DNA of 7,804 nucleotides from Methanobacteriaceae archaeon (GTDB taxonomy: Archaea > Methanobacteriota > Methanobacteria > Methanobacteriales > Methanobacteriaceae). A program made the translations under genes and the position numbers. How positions within the stretch are numbered: the stretch's first letter is position 1; the number at the start of each line of letters is the position of its first letter. The stretch spans positions 1 to 7,804 of the forward strand of contig JADGNH010000090.1 in the NCBI GenBank assembly GCA_017883605.1, given 5' to 3'. A model generated the notes under the pieces. That model saw nothing but the letters and a program-made list of their open reading frames with translations. It made no database searches and was not told the DNA's origin. This document shows positions 1 to 5,864 of the stretch, piece by piece.

Positions 1-94
1 TCTTATTTTTAGAAGTTATGAATTTGTGGTATGGTAAGTAGCTCCTTATCTTATATTTAGAAGTTTATGAATTTGTGGTATGGTAAGTACGTCC
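1..94. repeat. direct duplication of the queE 3' end
   Basis: Positions 1-45 and 49-94 are two direct copies with a period of 48 bases. They differ by one substitution near the start, a one-base indel and a GC/CG swap near the end (about 42 of 46 positions equal by eye). The copy at 49-94 is the live 3' end of queE, coding for the last 15 or so residues and reading out at TAA (46-48). The copy at 1-45 lies after the stop codon. Read in the homologous frame it would give ELLTIPQIHNF and a stop, with one A missing relative to the live copy, so it is a decayed non-coding duplicate. The window begins inside it, so more copies could lie outside. Confidence 0.9.
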
Positions 95-765
95 AGATAT
101 TCACCGGCTTTTTCAGAAATTTCAAACAATTTATTGCCGTGTTCCTCCCATGATTGAAGAGGACTTACCGGTTGAATAACCATAGACAATTTTGAAGCGT
201 CGTTAACTTCATCAGCTATCTTTGAGGCTATAAAACTCACCGTGTTCACCTTTGTGGATGGTAACACAATTATCTTACAGTAACTATTTATTCCCTCCTC
301 TATTAATAGGTTTATGGATTGAAGTTCAATCTTAAAAAGATCGGTCCAGCGAGTAAGATCATCAACAGCAGGAACTGCATGGTGTTCTGGTAATTTTATA
401 TCTACCGACGCATATTTTATTAAATTCACTATTTTATCTAATTCATGGGGTAATGCACCGTTTGTTTCTAATAAAGCATCAAAACTATATTTTCTCAAAA
501 AATTTTTTATAAAATCGGCATGTAAGAGTGGTTCGCCACCGGTTAATGAAATAGAATGAAAATCAGGGGTTATAAGTTTTTTAACTCTCTGAAAAAGTTC
601 ATCAGTAGATATTTCATTACCGTAGAGGGGATCCCTGCTTTGGGGGGTGTCGCAGTAGTTGCAGTTCAGGTTACAGCCTGAAAACCTTATGAAGACCTGT
701 CTCCTTCCCAGCAGCATACCTTCTCCCTGAATACTGGAGAAAACTTCACCTATATGAGTTTTCAT
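46..765 (-). CDS. queE: 7-carboxy-7-deazaguanine synthase (radical SAM, QueE)
   Basis: QueE rearranges 6-carboxy-5,6,7,8-tetrahydropterin to 7-carboxy-7-deazaguanine using SAM and a [4Fe-4S] cluster. In archaea the product leads through preQ0 to archaeosine at tRNA position 15. The 239-residue protein shows the QueE N-terminus SIQGEG (11-16), the radical SAM cluster cysteines C31, C35 and C38 (C-x3-C-x2-C), TGGEPLL (75-81, SAM-binding GGE motif), ETNG (100-103), DIKLP (122-126) and a late IQPVSP (197-202). Length is within the usual range and the reading frame is intact. The start is chosen because MKTHIGEVFSSIQGEG is the usual family N-terminus and GGGGG lies a few bases upstream. It is the last gene of a probable DUF366-queD-queE operon but is separated from queD by 271 bases of repeats, so it may also have its own promoter. 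Its last ~45 bases are duplicated directly downstream. Confidence 0.95.
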   Translation of the reverse strand: MKTHIGEVFSSIQGEGMLLGRRQVFIRFSGCNLNCNYCDTPQSRDPLYGNEISTDELFQRVKKLITPDFHSISLTGGEPLLHADFIKNFLRKYSFDALLETNGALPHELDKIVNLIKYASVDIKLPEHHAVPAVDDLTRWTDLFKIELQSINLLIEEGINSYCKIIVLPSTKVNTVSFIASKIADEVNDASKLSMVIQPVSPLQSWEEHGNKLFEISEKAGEYLDVLTIPQIHKLLNIR

Positions 766-1036
766 ATAACCCCCTTAATAATCTCTTTATAAACTTTTTT
801 TTTATAAACCTTTAATAATCTATAAAACTTGTTATAGTCTCTTAAATATCCCTATAACTTCTTATAGTCTCTTTAAACAAATCTCTATAACTTCTCATAG
901 TCTCTTAAATATCCCTATAACTTCTCATAGTCTCTTTAAACAAATCTATAAAACTTGCTATAGTCTCTTAAATATCTCTATAAAACTTATAAATCCTTAA
1001 TGATCCAAAAAATTCATATAATCCTTAAAGAAATCT
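766..1036. repeat. queD-queE spacer with tandem inverted-repeat array (core 820-992)
   Basis: Six units, each starting CTATAA, begin at 820, 852, 885, 915, 946 and 978, spaced 32, 33, 30, 31 and 32 bases apart. Units 1-5 are short inverted repeats: 820-837 (CTATAA, 6-base loop, TTATAG), 852-867 (perfect 6-bp stem, loop CTTC), 885-900 and 915-930 (3' arm TCATAG), and 946-963 (3' arm CTATAG). Unit 6 (978-992) is degenerate. Two spacer types alternate: tctcttaaatatcc after units 1, 3 and 5, and tctctttaaacaaat after units 2 and 4, which gives a ~63-base higher-order repeat. Period lengths are not multiples of three, so this is not coding repetition. The two changed 3' arms give an A-C mismatch on the plus strand but a G-U pair in minus-strand RNA, the sense of the que operon. 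766-819 holds a weaker related stretch with TTTATAAA at 786-793 and 801-808. No gene was found here. Confidence 0.85.
801..808 (-). promoter_or_regulatory. candidate TATA box for queE
   Basis: TTTATAAA on the minus strand is centred about 40 bases before the queE ATG. Archaeal transcription starts about 25 bases after the box, which would give a leader of roughly 15 bases carrying the G-rich site before the ATG. A second TTTATAAA at 786-793 is too close to the start to leave a leader. The sequence is palindromic and the area is A/T-rich, so this is only a candidate. Confidence 0.35.
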
Positions 1037-1519
1037 TTAATCATCTTCTTTTACGAAATATGCGCCCTGTCCTATTCCTTCATTCACACAAACCTGTACG
1101 CTGGTAATTTCATCATCTGACTCTTTAAGAATGTTGTAAAGTTCTTCGGCAAAGAATTCTGCCAGGTCTTCCGCCGATGTAGAGTGCAGAGGGAGCAGAC
1201 AGCAATCCTCAGGGGGTAATTTGTACTCTTTAAGTCCAATGGAAAACTCAATGGGACCTTCCAAATTCTTAAATTCAATTTCATCACTTTTTAGAGGGAG
1301 AAGAACTTTATGATCCAGTTTTGAGCAGATCTGGCGCACAATACCCTTCACTTCCTTGAAGTCCACCACAAAACCGAACTTACCGGATCTCTCCCCTTCC
1401 ACCACCACATCGACATGGTAGGAATGTCCGTGTATTCCACCGCAGAATTGGTGTTTAGGAATCATATGTGCGGAAGAAAACCTTAAATTAGCGTGAATTC
1501 CGTTTATAACAATTTTCAT
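1037..1519 (-). CDS. queD: 6-carboxytetrahydropterin synthase family protein (QueD)
   Basis: QueD-type enzymes convert dihydroneopterin triphosphate to 6-carboxytetrahydropterin, the substrate of QueE, whose gene is next in the operon. The protein (160 residues) carries the PTPS-family zinc ligands H18 (in FSSAH), H30 and H32 (in HGH), the catalytic cysteine C26 four residues before the HGH motif (C-x3-HGH), D69-H70 of the catalytic pair, TSAEDLA (114-120) and VNEG (145-148). It is longer than the ~120-residue bacterial enzymes because of extra sequence at about 75-110, before TSAED. The start codon overlaps the DUF366 stop codon by one base (TAATG), so translational coupling is likely. C-x3-HGH points to the QueD type rather than a variant lacking this cysteine, but COG0720 members are functionally diverse and some could serve in pterin synthesis; the neighbouring queE makes QueD the best reading. 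Confidence 0.92.
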   Translation of the reverse strand: MKIVINGIHANLRFSSAHMIPKHQFCGGIHGHSYHVDVVVEGERSGKFGFVVDFKEVKGIVRQICSKLDHKVLLPLKSDEIEFKNLEGPIEFSIGLKEYKLPPEDCCLLPLHSTSAEDLAEFFAEELYNILKESDDEITSVQVCVNEGIGQGAYFVKEDD

Positions 1520-2100
1520 TAGAATACCCTTGTTTTAGTTATGTCTTTTTCAATGGACGATATCTCCATGATGTAGTTTCGGCAAGCTTCATCTGCTAGA
1601 TCTGGAATATTTTCATTTTTTAGACCTTCCAAACACTCTAAAATTCCAGCAACTTCCACATCATCTGGAGTTCCTTCACTTACCAGGTTTATGGCGAAAT
1701 GTATCTTCATACTGCTGGCTGAACAGGTGGCTATGGAAACTGTGAGTTTTCCCTGGTTTCCATCTTTAGAGTAAAGGTCGTCTCCACTTCTCCGGGTTTT
1801 AATGCCAATTTCTGCCAGAATATCCTGGATAATCATGACAAATAGCCGCTGCCGATGGTAGCAGAGCCTGATATCAGCCGGCTGGCAGTCGAAATGCTCT
1901 ATTATAAAGTGTAATATTTCATCTCCCTTGATCTCAAGACCCACATCCTCATAATCTATCAGGTTCTCTGATTTGATTTCCATAGGACCTACCCAGCTTA
2001 CAATGCTGGAATCCTTTATTTGAAACTGTCTGAAGGCCCAAAAAGGCTCAATCTGACTTCCATCGTAGAGTATGCCGTCTTGAAGTTTTAGATGCTCCAT
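1519..2100 (-). CDS. DUF366 family protein
   Basis: This 193-residue protein matches the archaeal DUF366 family (Pfam PF04017) as I remember it; the function is unknown. Visible features are HFIIEHFD (64-71), a YHRQRLFVM stretch (81-89), RRSGDDLY (103-110) and KLTVSIAT (118-125) followed by SSMKIHFAINL. The R-x-GDDL ... K-L-x-V-S-I order recalls biotin and lipoate protein ligases, and I recall the Pyrococcus member PH1223 being placed in the class II aaRS/biotin synthetase fold; both points need checking. It is the first gene of the que operon and its stop overlaps the queD start (TAATG), so a role in 7-deazaguanine/archaeosine metabolism is a reasonable inference. The start follows AAGTGAGC, a usable ribosome binding site 2-3 bases before ATG. 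No signal peptide or membrane segment is seen. Confidence 0.85.
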   Translation of the reverse strand: MEHLKLQDGILYDGSQIEPFWAFRQFQIKDSSIVSWVGPMEIKSENLIDYEDVGLEIKGDEILHFIIEHFDCQPADIRLCYHRQRLFVMIIQDILAEIGIKTRRSGDDLYSKDGNQGKLTVSIATCSASSMKIHFAINLVSEGTPDDVEVAGILECLEGLKNENIPDLADEACRNYIMEISSIEKDITKTRVF

Positions 2101-2236
2101 AAGCTCACTTTTAATAAATTAATTTTTTAATTATGAATTTTAAATCGGTTTAATTATTTGAAATTTATTAATTTATTCTAAATTCAATCTTTATTATAGT
2201 TTGATTATTCTAAATTTAATTTTAATTATTAATTTA
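2101..2236. other. very A+T-rich upstream region of the DUF366-queD-queE operon
   Basis: About 89% A+T by count (15 G/C in 136 bases). It contains a perfect 12-base direct repeat, ttattctaaatt, at 2173-2184 and 2205-2216, 32 bases apart. Read on the minus strand it is full of stops and shows no continuation of the upstream PPC-like gene. The operon promoter probably lies here: TTTAAAAT on the minus strand (2137-2144), preceded by ACCGA as a possible BRE, would start transcription near 2115, giving a short leader with the GTGAG site. Confidence 0.5.
2137..2144 (-). promoter_or_regulatory. candidate TATA box of the DUF366-queD-queE operon
   Basis: TTTAAAAT on the minus strand, about 40 bases before the DUF366 ATG and preceded by ACCGA. 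The distance fits a start about 25 bases on and a ~15-base leader that includes the ribosome binding site. A+T richness makes chance matches likely. Confidence 0.4.
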
Positions 2237-2434
2237 TCAAATTTTAGCCTTCAGAGATACTATCTCAAAATTTCCGTGGAATACTCTTTTATCCAGATTT
2301 GACATCCTCAAAACCGCTTTATTCAGGCTTCCAATTATGCAAATGATTATACCGGAATTTAAAGCCTCGTTTTTTACTGTATCTTCAATGCCTCTTTTAA
2401 GGTCCTGGCCGGGTATAAGTCTTGAAACTATCAT
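2237..2434 (-). pseudogene. truncated PPC/DUF296 DNA-binding-like protein (N-terminal half only)
   Basis: From ATG at 2434 the product is 65 residues (72 if a TTG at 2455 is used). It starts IVSRLIPGQDL, followed by a helix, SGIIICIIGSL, a strand pair and FEIVSLKAKI, then TGA at 2237-2239. This is the order of the first half of a PPC domain (DUF296, ~120-140 residues): L-x-PG-x-DL, G-x-GSL and FEI-x-SL-x-G. The second half, with the histidine-containing metal-site segment and the GGH-type motif, is missing, and the A+T-rich DNA beyond the stop shows no trace of it in any minus-strand frame. There is no good ribosome binding site. I read it as a decayed gene. A functional short protein cannot be excluded because the remaining half is a clean open frame. 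The start of the remnant overlaps the TATA-like box of the divergent nucleotidyltransferase gene. Confidence 0.65.
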
Positions 2435-2443
2435 ATTTAATAA
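2433..2443 (+). promoter_or_regulatory. candidate TATA box for the nucleotidyltransferase gene
   Basis: ATATTTAATAA, centred about 30 bases before the ATG at 2468, would place the transcription start within a few bases of that ATG. No Shine-Dalgarno site precedes the ATG, which fits a leaderless or nearly leaderless mRNA. The box overlaps the first codons of the truncated PPC gene on the other strand. Confidence 0.45.
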
Positions 2444-2467
2444 TGTTGCCTGCAATTAAATTAATCC

Positions 2468-3490
2468 ATGAGAGTGAGACCCAGAGATTTTATACATACC
2501 AAAGACGATCTTTTCTTTGCAACCACCAATTATCTCCACCCGGAAGACAGGATCATATCATTCTTAAGATACATTCCTGATCCAGAAGGCGAAAGGTCAA
2601 TAAACAGTGCCCGATATTCTAAAGTAGATTCAAAAGAGGCTTATAACTTTTTAAACCATAATTTTCCAGATTACCTATTTAATTGTGATATAACCGGGGT
2701 ACCCATGATGGGAGTACCCCTAGAAAAAGTATCAAAAATATTACACCCTGACGACCGTCTTAAAGAGATAATGAACACCCATTCATTGGACGGGCTGCTT
2801 AAAAAAGTGGCCGATGTGGCCAACACCTTCCATGATAATGCTGAAATTCCCTATGCTAACATGGGAATATCAGGATCAATTCTACCCGCCCTCTACGACC
2901 CCGACCAATCTGACATAGATTTTGTTATATATGGCCTGAAAAATCATAGAAAAGCCATAAATAGCTTTAAAGAAATGAAAAACAGTGAAGAGTCCATACT
3001 CAGGGGTGTTGGAGATGAATACTGGATGAAACTCTACCAAAAAAGGATAAAGGATTCTTCACTTAGCTATGAAGAATTCAAATGGTACGAAAACCGAAAA
3101 AACAACAGAGGAATTATTGACAGCACTCTCTTTGATATCCTGGCCACCAGAGATTGGAACGAAATCAGGGGAAGTTATGGCGACACCACCTTCCAACCCC
3201 AGGGAACCATAAAAATAGATTGCACCATCTCCGATGCTTTAGCCTCCTTTGACAACCCAGCAGTCTACAAAGTAGAAGACGTAAAGATCCTGGAAGGTCC
3301 AGAAGTTTCCATAAGCGAATTAGCATCATTTACCCACACCTATGCCGGCCAGGCCCGAGAGGGTGAGAGGGTAATTGCCAAAGGAAAGCTGGAAAAGGTT
3401 ATTAATGAAAAAACAAAATACAGACTTATTGTAGGAACCACCAGGGAATCCATAGACGAATACATAAAGTTAAAAGATCTTAAATTATGA
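2468..3490 (+). CDS. COG1665-type predicted nucleotidyltransferase
   Basis: A 340-residue archaeal protein. An N-terminal domain (about 1-110) begins RPRDFIHTKDDLFFATTN and contains HPEDRIISFLRYIPDPEGE-like sequence, typical of this family. The central domain has a polymerase-beta-type nucleotidyltransferase signature: G136-S137 in GISGSIL, then S148-D149-I-D151, the D-x-D metal-binding pair, and a possible third acidic residue D251 in KIDCTISDA. These residues would bind two metal ions and an NTP. The acceptor is unknown; related minimal nucleotidyltransferases act on proteins, tRNA or small molecules. The C-terminal part (about 265-340) is a small beta-rich domain. The start is supported by the TATA-box distance and family-like N-terminus, although no ribosome binding site is present. 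Hom follows 86 bases downstream on the same strand with its own promoter candidate, so no shared role is implied. Confidence 0.8.
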   Translation: MRVRPRDFIHTKDDLFFATTNYLHPEDRIISFLRYIPDPEGERSINSARYSKVDSKEAYNFLNHNFPDYLFNCDITGVPMMGVPLEKVSKILHPDDRLKEIMNTHSLDGLLKKVADVANTFHDNAEIPYANMGISGSILPALYDPDQSDIDFVIYGLKNHRKAINSFKEMKNSEESILRGVGDEYWMKLYQKRIKDSSLSYEEFKWYENRKNNRGIIDSTLFDILATRDWNEIRGSYGDTTFQPQGTIKIDCTISDALASFDNPAVYKVEDVKILEGPEVSISELASFTHTYAGQAREGERVIAKGKLEKVINEKTKYRLIVGTTRESIDEYIKLKDLKL

Positions 3491-3525
3491 TTTAAATTAA
3501 TATAACTCAATTGATTAAATTAATG

Positions 3526-3533
3526 ATATAAAT
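3526..3533 (+). promoter_or_regulatory. candidate TATA box for hom
   Basis: ATATAAAT lies about 48 bases before the hom ATG, giving a predicted start near 3555 and a ~22-base leader that includes AAGGA (3562-3566). A direct repeat AATAAGAATTAA at 3535-3546 and 3552-3563 (period 17) lies between the box and the gene; its role is unknown. Confidence 0.45.
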
Positions 3534-3576
3534 CAATAAGAATTAATCAAAAATAAGAATTAAGGAAACGATTTAA

Positions 3577-4863
3577 ATGACAGATAATGCCGTAAACATT
3601 GGATTAATTGGTTTTGGCACCATAGGAAGCGGAGTAGTTGAAACCCTAAATATGAACCTTCCACTCATCGAAGAAAAGGTCGGTAGGAAGGTTAATCTTA
3701 AAAAAATAGTTGATCTGGACATAAAAACCGATAGAGGGGTTGAAGTTGATCCGGATATACTTTCTGTGGACGTGAAGGAAATTCTGGATGATCCAGAGAT
3801 AGATATTGTCATAGAACTGATTGGAGGATACCAACCTGCTTTAAATTTTATACTGGAAGCCATGGACAAGGGTAAACACGTGGTAACAGCAAACAAGGCC
3901 CTGCTTGCAAAACACTGGGATGAGATTATGGAAAGTTCCCAGGAAAATAAGGTTAGAGTTTGCTTTGAAGCCAGTGTAGGCGGTGGAATACCCCTCCTAA
4001 AACCATTGAACGAAAGCCTGGCAGCCAACAACATACAATCCATATACGGTATAATAAACGGAACCGCCAACTACATACTCACCAAGATGGACGAAGAAAG
4101 CCGAGATTTTGAAGAAGTTTTAAAGGAAGCCCAGGAAAAAGGATACGCAGAACAGGACCCCACCTTTGATATTGAAGGCCATGATACCGCTCAGAAATTG
4201 ATAATCCTTGCCATACTTGGGTTTGGGGTGTATGTGGAGCAGGAAAAATTCCATGTGGAGGGAATAAGCAGCATAACCCTGGAAGACATTGAATTTGCCC
4301 GGGAAGAGCTGGGATGCTGCATCAAACTTCTGGCCATCTCCCGGATAACAGATGGAGAGCTGGATTTAAGAGTTCATCCCACCCTGGTAAATGAAAAACA
4401 CCTGCTTTCATCTGTTAACGATGTTTTCAACGGAGTTTACATTACTGGAGATGTGGTTGGACCGGTGATGATGTACGGCCCGGGAGCAGGTATGATGCCC
4501 ACCGCCAGCGCGGTAGTGGGAGACTGCATAAGCCTGATTGAAGAAAATGACCGGCCAGCAGCATACGGCCCGGTAAAAACCAGAGTTACCAAAATAAAGG
4601 ATATACATGACATTAAATCCAGATATTACCTTAGAATCACCGCCATCGACAAACCAGGAGTTTTACATGAAATATCTGGCATATTAAGCGATTTAAATAT
4701 AAGTATAGAATCCGTAAGCCAGAAAAGGCGGGAAGAAGGTTTGGAAGTTCCCATATTCATAGTAACTCATGAATCTCTGGAGAAAAATATGAGAGAAGCT
4801 CTGAAAAGAATTGACGAGCTGGATATGGTTAAGGACCGGACCATTTTTATCCGTTTGTTGTAA
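3577..4863 (+). CDS. hom: homoserine dehydrogenase with C-terminal ACT domain
   Basis: Homoserine dehydrogenase reduces aspartate-4-semialdehyde to homoserine with NAD(P)H, the branch point to threonine and methionine. The 428-residue protein starts with a Rossmann fold (GFGTIG, G12/G14/G17), has TANK (104-107), the NGTANY motif (161-166), then GYAEQDPTFDIEGHDTAQK (189-207) with E192, D198, D203 and K207 corresponding to the family's substrate-binding and catalytic residues, and GPGAGMMPTASAVVGD later. An ACT domain (about 350-425, with DKPGVLHEISGIL) is appended, so allosteric control by an amino acid, typically threonine, is likely from family knowledge. The size matches the ACT-containing class rather than the short ~330-residue archaeal form. 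The start follows AAGGA with a ~10-base spacing and gives the usual N-terminus. A hairpin plus T-tract follows the stop. Confidence 0.96.
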   Translation: MTDNAVNIGLIGFGTIGSGVVETLNMNLPLIEEKVGRKVNLKKIVDLDIKTDRGVEVDPDILSVDVKEILDDPEIDIVIELIGGYQPALNFILEAMDKGKHVVTANKALLAKHWDEIMESSQENKVRVCFEASVGGGIPLLKPLNESLAANNIQSIYGIINGTANYILTKMDEESRDFEEVLKEAQEKGYAEQDPTFDIEGHDTAQKLIILAILGFGVYVEQEKFHVEGISSITLEDIEFAREELGCCIKLLAISRITDGELDLRVHPTLVNEKHLLSSVNDVFNGVYITGDVVGPVMMYGPGAGMMPTASAVVGDCISLIEENDRPAAYGPVKTRVTKIKDIHDIKSRYYLRITAIDKPGVLHEISGILSDLNISIESVSQKRREEGLEVPIFIVTHESLEKNMREALKRIDELDMVKDRTIFIRLL

Positions 4864-4886
4864 TATCAGCCTTAATAGGAGTTATG

Positions 4887-4918
4887 CAGGACTTCAAAAA
4901 AGGTCCTGGTAGATTTTT
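4887..4918 (+). terminator. hairpin and T-tract after hom
   Basis: CAGGAC (4887-4892) and GTCCTG (4903-4908) form a perfect 6-bp stem around a 10-base loop, followed after five bases by TTTTT (4914-4918). It lies 24 bases after the hom stop and before the convergent cupin gene. Archaeal termination relies mainly on T-tracts, so the hairpin may help or be incidental. A 10-base palindrome ATGTGCACAT (4926-4935) follows; its role is unknown. Confidence 0.5.
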
Positions 4919-4988
4919 GTGGACTATGTGCACATCAGAAACGTAGACCGTAAATACAGATTTAAAAGAGAAACTTTATGATTTAATC

Positions 4989-5312
4989 TTATGATCTAAT
5001 CATGGTCAACACCATTTTAAACCTTTCCAGTGCATTCAGGGCGTGGGGGTCGTTGGCCGGCATGATAATCATCTCATCCTTGTTGACCACATTCTTCTGG
5101 CCGGAAATGATGATCTCTGCTTTCCCATCCACCACCTGAACCATGGCGTCGAATGGTGCGGTGTGTTCGCTTAAACCCTCTCCTTTATCAAAAGCAAAAA
5201 TGGTTACTGTTCCGGTATCTTTTCTAATGATTTCTCTGCTTACCACCGCTTCTTCCTGGTAGTCTATCAAATCTCCAACTTTTAAAACCTTTGCTTTAAG
5301 TTCTTCTGACAT
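4989..5312 (-). CDS. small single-domain cupin protein
   Basis: A 107-residue single cupin barrel. The first motif region is GEGLSEHTAPFDAMVQVVDG (44-63), with H50 and the closing glycine G63. The second is DEMIIMPANDPHALNA (79-94), with P85 and H90. Canonical motif 1 has two histidines and a glutamate; here only H50 is obvious, so the metal site may be reduced or differently built. No catalytic role can be assigned from sequence; such small cupins bind small ligands, act as isomerases or oxygenases, or are stress-related. The start is fixed by a near-perfect Shine-Dalgarno site, GAGGTGAT, three bases before the ATG (5316-5323). It lies 45 bases downstream of the DUF6448 gene on the same strand, so the two probably form an operon with the cupin second. 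Confidence 0.85.
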   Translation of the reverse strand: MSEELKAKVLKVGDLIDYQEEAVVSREIIRKDTGTVTIFAFDKGEGLSEHTAPFDAMVQVVDGKAEIIISGQKNVVNKDEMIIMPANDPHALNALERFKMVLTMIRS

Positions 5313-5315
5313 TAA

Positions 5316-5323
5316 ATCACCTC
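5316..5323 (-). promoter_or_regulatory. strong ribosome binding site of the cupin gene
   Basis: GAGGTGAT on the minus strand, complementary to the archaeal 16S 3' end, three bases before ATG at 5312. It fixes the cupin start. Confidence 0.85.
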
Positions 5324-5357
5324 ATTAAAAAAGTCTTTTAACCAAATAAATGACCAA

Positions 5358-5861
5358 TTACCCTTTTTCCACATATTTGTAGATGGATTGGGTGTAAATT
5401 ACAAATTCCAGCATGGAGTTTACATAATCTCGGGCATCCTCCACTTCATTTATATCATAATCTTTTTTGGATATAACATCGTCGAATCTGCTTTTAACAT
5501 CTTCCTCTATGAAATCCAGGAGGAATCTCATTAGTTCGTCTATATTTTCGGTTTTAATGGCCCTATCTGCCATGGAAACAATTGGCCCCCAGTCCAGCCC
5601 AGCCGGTTTCAAGCCAGTGTAAGGTTTTCCTTCTCCTTTTCTGTGAAGTCTCACCGCAGTTTCAAAAAACCAGTAATCAGCCAGCTCTGCCGCGTCTCCG
5701 CTGAGCTCCCTTACCGCCATGGTCCTTTCGAATGCATCCTTTAACTCACCTTCATCTTCGGGGGAAATATAGGGAAGGACGTAATTAACGTTCTCCATAT
5801 CCAAAGCTATTTCAGCCGCCTTTACCAGCGGCCCATCCATAGTATCACAATGGGGTGCCAT
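5358..5861 (-). CDS. DUF6448 family protein
   Basis: A 167-residue protein that I recognise as DUF6448 from its N-terminus PHCDTMDGP (3-11), followed by the NVNYVLPYI-SPEDEGELKDAF region, AELADYWFFETAVRLHR and GEGKPYTGLKPAG. The function is unknown. The bacterial relatives I recall usually carry a signal peptide, with the AHCDTLDGP motif near the mature N-terminus; here the motif starts at residue 3 with no signal peptide, so this member is probably cytoplasmic. The conserved H4-C5-D6 is placed like a metal or redox site, which is an inference. The rest looks mostly helical. The start follows AGGTGAT with a short spacer (5865-5871), a strong site that fixes this ATG. It is the first gene of a two-gene unit with the cupin, and faces the small-protein pair divergently across a 337-base region. 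Confidence 0.8.
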   Translation of the reverse strand: MAPHCDTMDGPLVKAAEIALDMENVNYVLPYISPEDEGELKDAFERTMAVRELSGDAAELADYWFFETAVRLHRKGEGKPYTGLKPAGLDWGPIVSMADRAIKTENIDELMRFLLDFIEEDVKSRFDDVISKKDYDINEVEDARDYVNSMLEFVIYTQSIYKYVEKG

Positions 5862-5864
5862 AAA

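Noticed and set aside
820..992. CRISPR array
   Set aside because: The conserved units are only 16-18 bases, the spacers themselves repeat in two alternating types, and no cas gene is present.
766..1036. preQ1/preQ0 riboswitch in front of queE
   Set aside because: The repeats do not form the preQ1 aptamer pseudoknot, and such riboswitches are known from bacteria; only simple repeated hairpins are visible.
1084..1287. Minus-strand ORF of 67 codons inside queD
   Set aside because: Lies in another frame of a well-supported QueD gene with all key motifs; no ribosome binding site or recognisable product.
2435..2455. TTG start adding seven residues to the PPC-like remnant
   Set aside because: The PPC domain N-terminus begins naturally at the ATG at 2434, and no ribosome binding site supports TTG.
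3646..3834. Short minus-strand ORF opposite hom
   Set aside because: Antisense shadow in the Rossmann-domain region, no start signals.
3573..4070. Minus-strand ORF of 165 codons opposite hom
   Set aside because: Antisense shadow of homoserine dehydrogenase codons; Ser/Phe-rich, low-complexity translation with no family match.
4408..4608. Short minus-strand ORF opposite the hom C-terminal part
   Set aside because: Translation is His/Cys/Tyr-rich without domain character and lies opposite conserved hom motifs.
4864..4988. Small RNA or tRNA gene between hom and cupin
   Set aside because: No cloverleaf, CCA end or conserved tRNA box is visible; only a hairpin and a short palindrome.
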